A stretch of DNA of 64,000 bases from Rhynochetos jubatus. Its lineage: Eukaryota; Chordata; Aves; Eurypygiformes; Rhynochetidae. Below, piece after piece: positions 56,882 through 64,000 of this stretch (position 1 is the stretch's first letter; each line of letters begins with the position of its first letter). Below the pieces are notes generated by a model. That model searched no databases, had not been told where the DNA came from, and saw nothing but the letters and a program-made list of their open reading frames with translations. The DNA is taken from NCBI GenBank assembly GCA_027574665.1, contig CM050659.1, positions 20,623,001 to 20,687,000 on the forward strand, written 5' to 3'. Both the position numbers and the translations under genes were made by a program.

Positions 56882-58695
56882 GCCTCATTTTTATATTATT
56901 TCGTAGGTTTACGCTAATCATAACACATGATAAATTTGGTTCACAATTTCCCCCATACAACAACAATATAAGGAAAAGGCTTATTTGTGATGGGACTCAG
57001 ATAATTGTTATCAAGGGTCTTTTTTTCTAGGTATTTAAACCTGCAGCTATAAAAGATATAGATGATCTTCCCTTTCTCTATTTCTGAACTATCTAAATAT
57101 TTGGACAGTGAACTACCAAGAAACAGAAGGTGATGGAATCGTATTCATGATGCACAACAACACTTATGTCAAATTTTTGTCTTATCTTACACAGATACAT
57201 CCATCCTGGGGAAGGATAGAAGCCATAACTGAGGCTGTGAGTTTGGCTTACACACAGTGGCTGAACTGGGGTCAGCATGTACATCTGCACAAAATCTCAT
57301 CCAGACCAGTTCTTTACTATACCACAATCAACACAAAATTCATTTGAACTCATATTAATGCAAGGGGAAGCCATTACCTAGGCCATCTCTGGCTTATCAG
57401 AATTATAATGCTTGGACAGTGCTAATAGGGACAGATAATTCATATCGTTTTGAGTCTCTGTTCCTATAATACTGCAAGTGATTTCAAATACTGTGCTCAG
57501 CAAAAAGACTTCAGCTGGAAGGTGAGCTGAGGCAAATATATTTGAAAGCTTATTAAAAATAAAACATTATTAAACATTAAAGCCAAACCACAGTATTTAT
57601 ATTTACTAAATACAGTGGGATGGGGGAAAGCAAGAAGCCTTTTGGGACAACCCTGGAAGACAGTTTTGAGCAAAGGAGCCAAATCTTATAGATTATGTTT
57701 GTTTAAACTGGCCACAGAAACGGCTTCCTGGTCTGAAGTAGTCTGTGGTCTCTGGCCAAGGTTCTCTGATTTGAGTTTCTTTGGGAGAAAAAAAAAAAGA
57801 AACAACGTAAAAACAAACAAAAACCCCAAACCCACTCGTACTTAGATTAGAAAATAAAAATACCAAGAGACCCAGAAGAGTGTGCCCACAGGTGTTATAG
57901 AGCTAAAACAGCCCACCCTTCCAGAGATCCATCAAAGACCTCTGTCCTTAACAACGGATTGTCTTGGGAAGTCTGATAAAAGCACTGGCTTAGTATGTGT
58001 GATCTGAAATCACGGTCTGACATGCAAAGTCTAAATATTAATAGACTTTTCATGTCATTGAATTACTTATTAAAAATTTAGGATCCCCATCCTAAAATAA
58101 CTAAGACCTTATTTTAGTAGAAAAGCCACCACACTTCTAATACTCATAATCTGTGTTACATGGGTAATTGCTTTCAGGATGGCATGTCAAATTTAGATTC
58201 CACCAAATTATTATATTAAATCTGAACAACACTTATGATTTTACGCTCAGAAGGAATTAGTTTGCACCAAAAAATTTCCCCAAGCATCCCAGAATACTTT
58301 TATGTGACTTCAGAAGACTTGACAAGTTAAAACACAGCCCATAGCCCAGACAAGCTGTGTGGATATTACAATGAATAATAAATACATTACATTGGCACTT
58401 CTAAACTTTGCTGCAAATAAGCCAAAACACATGTCTGTATTTTAGCTAGGCTAAACAAATATAATTAGTTCCTGCTGCATAGAGATATTGTTTGTATAAG
58501 TGCTGTAATCCTTATGCTAAATATAAGGCAAAATTTAATTTGATGGCAATGGTAAATATTTCAAAGCAGTTTCATCAAAGCTACCTAACATAGTTTTTCT
58601 TTTTCTCTCCTGATGACTATTTTACATTTACATAATTAGAACTCCCTCCAATTTCTCCTGCTGTTTCCTACAGATTGGTTAATAGATCTTTCATG

Positions 58696-58728
58696 AAGAA
58701 AAAAGAAAAAAAGAAAAGAAAAAAAAAG
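58696..58728. repeat. (AAAAG)n-like A-rich tract
   Basis: A purine-only run of A with single G interruptions. Simple repeat with no retroposon body seen. Confidence 0.8.
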
Positions 58729-61700
58729 GAGCAGGACTTTCACTAATCTGTAAACGATACGGTGATTTCTTGGTGGTTATGCATTAGATTTATATGCAGT
58801 GAAGAGGAAAACCAAATCATGCACCTGAGATTTTTGGTATTTGGTTCAAATGTTACAAACCACCCATGTCAACCCTGGGAGGTGGGTTAACCACAATCTC
58901 ATTGACTGAGGTCTACTCTGTGCTTAAACCCTTGGCATTTTGCACTTCCACCCACGATCTGTTATGGTAATAGCAGTACTACTTAGCCGATGCAGAAACA
59001 GAGAGTTTGAGTCAACACAGGCATAGGAAATCCCACAGTTTTTTATAGCTGTCATGCCACTAAACGGCAGGCACTCTTGCCTACTCAACATGTTTAGATA
59101 CATCTGTTACATGAAGTGAACGCACTAAATATCTTCATATTTTGGAGCAGTAGTGTCTCAACTGCCTCTCTACTACAGTCAAATGACATCATTGGATAAG
59201 AGAGAAAGTGAAAAGGTAAAGATGGGTCAGAAAGGGCAAAAGCAATTCACTTTCACAACTTCCGAACACTTCTGACACGTTACACAGAGATCCCAGCCAA
59301 GAATCGCAACCGATCCAAATTCCTCAGGAGGCAAACAAGAAGTCTGAGCCATGCTGAATCTTCTGCTGTCTTTGGATACTATTTGCTAACATCTGGGTTT
59401 TTAGACAGCCAATTCTTTTTAGCATTCACTAACTGCACAGAGTGAAAAAACATCCTTAACTGGGGAGAATGAACATTTATGTTTCATCACTGAGGATATG
59501 AGAACCACCTGATTTAAATGTCAATTAACATGCACCCCAGCTAGATGATCAGACTAGCACATGGAGTATTTATAACAAACATGCACCCCCACACACATAT
59601 ATGTACATGTCCTGAAAGATTTATGGAATGAGTGAAAATCAAAAGGTAAAAATATATCTGGTCTTGAGATCCTAAGTCACTTAGGCTCTTTCCAAATACC
59701 CAATTCTAGATTTGCTTGTATTCAGATCTCACTAGCTGAAGGAAGTCTCACTGCTGAGCTCTAACATCACAAAGAGTCCCTGACCCAAACACTTAGAAAG
59801 TAAACAAAAATGGAAATGGGGAAGGCAAGACTAAATTAAAGAGGAATTCACCTTTTCTGCATCTCAGCCCAGCAATGCATCTTCTGGGACATGCAGAGCA
59901 ATAGGTTGATTTTGAAGAAGTACTTCCAAACTTTCCTGTTCCCAAGGGACAAAGACTGTCATATTCAAGACTCCTGACAATTTTGCTCATATTTTCAGTG
60001 GAATAACAATCCCATCTCAAGAGTGCAGAAAGCAGACCTCATTTCTGATTTGGTTATTAAGGTATGGGATCCATTTTACCTTTCATTTATTTGCTTTAAT
60101 CGCTTTCAGTGTAAAGAGAAAGATATTTATGTTTCTATTACACTGTAATATATTTATTAACTTTGAATAACGTACTAATGTGCAGAGCACTGACTGGTAA
60201 GAGGCATTTAGGAAATATAAGGGAAAATTATTGTTCCTTCAGAAGAACACAATGTCCCTCATCAAAGGCCTGGAAGACAGAGTCTAAGCATTAATTCTTA
60301 TCTAATTTCTTTAAATAAGATCTGATGAATCTCAATCTCTCCAAATTAGAAAACATTTAGAAAATAGGCTGGAGCTGACTACAGCAAGGTGAAAAACAAT
60401 TAAGTATGTCACTACATTTTTAACTCACTAATATGAATTTACACAGTGCTGCTAATAGAGGAAGGCAATGGTCTCCCTATTTCAGACAGACCTGGCAATT
60501 TGCAAATCGCAAGTATCTGCAACCTTTAGTTCCAGTTACGTATGGAAAAAGTTCTGCAGTTAAAGAGGGTTTTCATGCTTTTCAGTTGGCAGCCGGGCAT
60601 GTAATTAATCAATTTCTAAATGCTGATGCAAATGCTGAGGTTTGCATGTGCATATTTACCATCTTCAAAGAGTATTTCAAAATTTGGACCACTCGAGTAA
60701 ATCATCTATAAACAGCTTCTTGTCTGTTGGTTTACGTCTGTTTCACAGCAGTTTAAATTTTGCATGCTGCTTTGTACCGAATGTTTTGTTTCTTTGCATA
60801 AATAAACAAAACGCACAAAAATAGCAACCACCTATTTCCCTACAATACCAAACAATTTCAAGGCAAAACAGCTGCCTTCAGCTGACACTGGACCTACGCT
60901 GGCACTTAAGAACTGAGGAAACATTCCTGTGCTGTGTACCAAAAGCACAACTAATAAATGCATTTTCTTTAAAAAAAAATTAAAAATTGATATCAAAAGA
61001 CAAGAAAAACACACACTGAGGGGCAGCATGCCATGTCCTACAGCCCTTCAGAAACAAGGAAATAGAACTTTTGTCAGTAGTGATTTAAAGGCAGTTTTAC
61101 TAAACACCAGTTAGGGCAACAAGGTGTAACGCAACAAAGAATTAGGACTACTATCATTATTTTAATTTTGAGTCTTATCAGCATATTTTCTTGCATCTTG
61201 ACTTTTAGGCAGTATATTATGCTTCATCCCACAAGATGTTTATTTGACCATGTAAGAAAAAAATTATTACTGAAATTATTTGATGCATTAAAATTTCCTA
61301 CTTGATCAAATAAACATTCTCTGAAGGAAGAGAAAGCAGCTGTCATGTTTCCTGGCTCATACAGCTAATCATCTGAACACTTTCAGTTGTTTTCTTCTGC
61401 TAAACTCTAAATCTAGGCAAATTCTTGAAAGGTGAAACGCTGATTACAATTGGCAGTCACACAAAGGGGAGTGCCATGTTCCAGAAAAGGAGGAGGCACA
61501 TGCTTCCAGCCTCTTGTCTGTATGGTAGGACGTAACACATGTTGCTGTGTATTGCAGTCACTAAATGGAGGGAAATGAAAGAGTTCTTCCATCTGGGTGA
61601 TATGTTTACTATTTTCTTAAGCTGTCTGACAGGGAAAATGACAGCAGCTACCTACACCGGGTTTCAGACTTAAAAAGAAAAAAGCTATTTAGTTGCTGAG

Positions 61701-62741
61701 GTTTGAGAGTATTAAGCATCACAAATGTGGTCGCAAGTCTTTGGAAGGAAAAATGTTTTTGGCAAGACTACTTTATACTTAATGCAGTGAATGATCAACA
61801 GATGAACCTCAATCAATATTTCTAATTTTCATTTTAATATAGCTCTGTTTGCCTTCTTTTTTTTAAACTGAAATTCTATCCAGGCGTTTCATGCTAGTCA
61901 GACAGGCAATATTCTATTTTGCAACATGACCTGTATTAATTAAAAACACTGGAAAACGTTATGTGTATTTAAATGGCTGAAAAGCAAATCCTTCTTACTA
62001 TGGGCTCTGACACCCTTAATGGTGTGGCAGAAAATCACTCCAAGCCTACCACTTCGGTGTTCTTCTGTAAATCGCTTCGCTTTTCTCTTTCTTTCTAAGG
62101 TTCATCCTTATATTAAGCGGATACAATAATAACCCTCCCCTGTGATCTTTTACTTCTACCTTACACAACAGATACGCAAGCAGAGTACACTATATATAAA
62201 ATGTTCTCCCTAAATCTTTACGTGCTACCTCTTGTCAGTCTGTTTTCCTCCAGTTCCAAACAAACCATACATACCATAGTACAAGCAAGAAAGCAGCAGC
62301 TAACAAATACAATTAGGAAACTAAAGGGATGCCTGGAGCTATTTGGCCACTGAAGTAGTTGCTATTGATTTAACTAGAAACTTCTTACCCTTGACTCAGT
62401 CAGCTCAGTATAGGAGAGTTCAATCTTTTTCTTCTTTGACCTTCTTGGCCTAATTACAGAAGGGATTCATGTGAACACAGGATAGCTGCTGACTGACAGC
62501 AGTCTTTTACCTAATCACAATCCCAAAGAAACCCTAACATGGACATTTAAACTTTTTTAAAGCATTTATTTACTAATTAGAAAATTCCAGTCTTTCCTCT
62601 CTCACTGTTTCTTAGCAACACTTGCAAAGTGAAGCAAGTGCAGTGTCCCAAAGTAGTTTAATTAGAGCATTAAGCCACATCTGTTAGCAGATCTCTGATT
62701 TTTCAGACTTCATATTACAAGAAGCAAAATATTTCAGAGGA

Positions 62742-62754
62742 TTTTTTTTTTTTT
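62742..62754. repeat. Poly-T tract (T13)
   Basis: Isolated homopolymer run in AT-rich DNA. Confidence 0.8.
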
Positions 62755-63936
62755 ACAAAGCATTTTGGGACGTGCATTATGTACAAAGTAAACCAGAAAA
62801 ATTTTAAATAGCCCTTTCTCTCTTCTACATAAAGCTCATTGCAAGAAAATTGTATTTGTTTTAGCAATAATGCAAAATTTTAACTGCTTCACTATTATTA
62901 AGAAAGAGTAAATATGCATATGCAATATTCCCAGCTGGAATCCCAACACAAATCTCAAAATAGTTCAGCAACCCAGGAATAGTCTTTGAAGTCTTTCAGT
63001 TGAGAGGCCAGGGATAATCATTTTGGGCTAAATATTCAGCTGCTTTTTGGGCAAGTTCTCAATTTCTACTACCTGTCCAACACACCAAAACTCAGATATT
63101 TTGTTCCCTAATTGTCTGTATTTCTTCTCCTTAGCCAGTGTTTAGAAATTACATCAGAATACTCACATTCTACTTCCTTCCTTTTCCAAACTGAAGTGAC
63201 CAAAGTCCCACATGGCTAGATTCAAGTTGCTTAGGGACTGAGATGGAGAAATGAAACTTGCTGCCACACTCCTTGCAGGAGTTACATTTAAATGACATCA
63301 GCATACATAACACCAGGGAGCTCATAAAGAGGATATTGAAAACCTGAAATAATTAAGAATTATTTCAAAGATCCAGGAAGAAAACATCAAGCAATCTCAG
63401 CAAGCCTTTCTATTGCCAAACAGAGGCTGCAGGGAGAATCTGATATACAAAACCAACCTGCAAGAGCATTGATGGTGTAGAGAGAACAGACTTAGATTAG
63501 TACAGTTTTGTTTATCGGATTCTATGACAGGTCTGTGAGAAAAGTAAGCAGAGTTATAATCCCTTTACAGAACAGTAAGCATGGTCTCAGATAGGTCTAA
63601 AATGCAAGTGGAGATGTGAAGGCAGTACTGGTGGTATAAAGCTGATTTGCATCTCTTGACCCTCCAGCTGTAGCCCTCTAAGAATTTTACAAGAGAGGCT
63701 TATGATTTTTGATCTTCAAATACTATGGCACCACTACCATGATTCCACCCTTGAGACAGTATTTAAGTATGTAAAGTTGGTTTTGATCTCTTTGGCAGTT
63801 AAATAAAAAGTATTTTGCCAGTGCTTCCTGGATTTACTTACACCTGTAGGAATTCACTTGGGTCTGGCATCGTCTCGGTTTCATGTAGGTACTAACTGTA
63901 AAACTTAAATCTTAATGTTAATTCGGTTTTGTTAAC

Positions 63937-64000
63937 AGCTTGATGGAAACAAGCAGGCTTTCTTGGGAGAACTAGTAGACAAATCGTTGGTTAAAGGATG
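63937..64000 (+). other. Possible exon start at right edge (tentative)
   Basis: TTCGGTTTTGTTAACAG ends just before 63937 and matches a splice acceptor. The following sequence is open in one frame to the window edge (21 codons, beginning LDGNKQAFLGELVDK); the other two frames close quickly. The peptide is not recognised. A chance open frame of this length is quite likely, so confidence is low. Confidence 0.15.

Larger units (their letters stand above)
56111..63936. other. Long non-coding stretch, no firm gene
   Basis: Mostly unique AT-rich DNA with a CT/C-rich tract (56841-56881), A-rich tracts (57790-57830 and 58696-58728) and a T13 run (62742-62754). The segment 62560-62940 has several ATTAG, TTTAATTAG and ATTATTAAG cores and might be another noncoding element, but the evidence is weak. 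No repeat family was recognised. Confidence 0.45.

Noticed and set aside
1-64000. tRNA, rRNA, snRNA, CRISPR array, bacterial operon or phage-like system
   Set aside because: No cloverleaf, spaced direct-repeat array, ribosome-binding-site/ORF series or long gene arrays; composition and repeats are those of vertebrate nuclear DNA.

Overview
The window reads as vertebrate nuclear DNA, most likely from a bird or another sauropsid. It is AT-rich and CpG-poor, and no bacterial-style gene order, CRISPR array, rRNA or tRNA gene could be seen. Three kinds of repeat point to the lineage: a CR1 LINE 3' end (about 5350-5416) with the usual ATTCTGTGAT-type tail, an older CR1 reverse-transcriptase fragment (about 44905-45165), and two diverged copies of an interspersed repeat that I associate with bird and reptile genomes (about 9940-10102 and 17487-17690). 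The species and the named locus cannot be told from the sequence.

No complete protein-coding gene is visible. Nearly all open frames of 60-120 codons look like chance. The only unmistakable protein homology is viral or retroelement. A broken endogenous retrovirus pol piece lies on the + strand at about 29715-31255, running from the end of the RT/connection region through RNase H to the zinc-binding part and core start of integrase. It has several stops and frame changes and no recognisable LTRs. Its style resembles ERV-L-type avian elements.

The rest looks like a gene desert or the inside of very long introns. 1-5.3 kb: a possible C-terminal coding tail at the very edge, then unremarkable DNA. 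5-18 kb: old repeats, homopolymer tracts, a possible exon at 14402-14653, and homeodomain-motif-rich blocks at 15.35-15.53 kb and 18.6-18.9 kb. 18-29 kb: mostly unique AT-rich DNA, with an exon-like block at 28637-28763. 29.7-31.3 kb: the ERV fragment. 32-43 kb: an exon-like block at 32309-32447 and four segments that resemble conserved noncoding elements (CNEs). 44.9-45.2 kb: the CR1 RT relic. 47.9-48.6 kb: a GC-richer island carrying the longest ORF of the window (215 codons, - strand), not recognised. 52.3-53.1 kb: the strongest CNE-like block. 53-64 kb: unique DNA with a perfect 22-bp palindrome at 56089-56110 and a possible exon running off the right edge.

If the CNE-like blocks are real, the plainest reading is a long regulatory desert or giant intron near a developmental or neuronal gene. 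That is inference. CNE calls rest on composition, motif density and retained CpGs only; a multi-species alignment would decide them. I found no convincing undescribed system.
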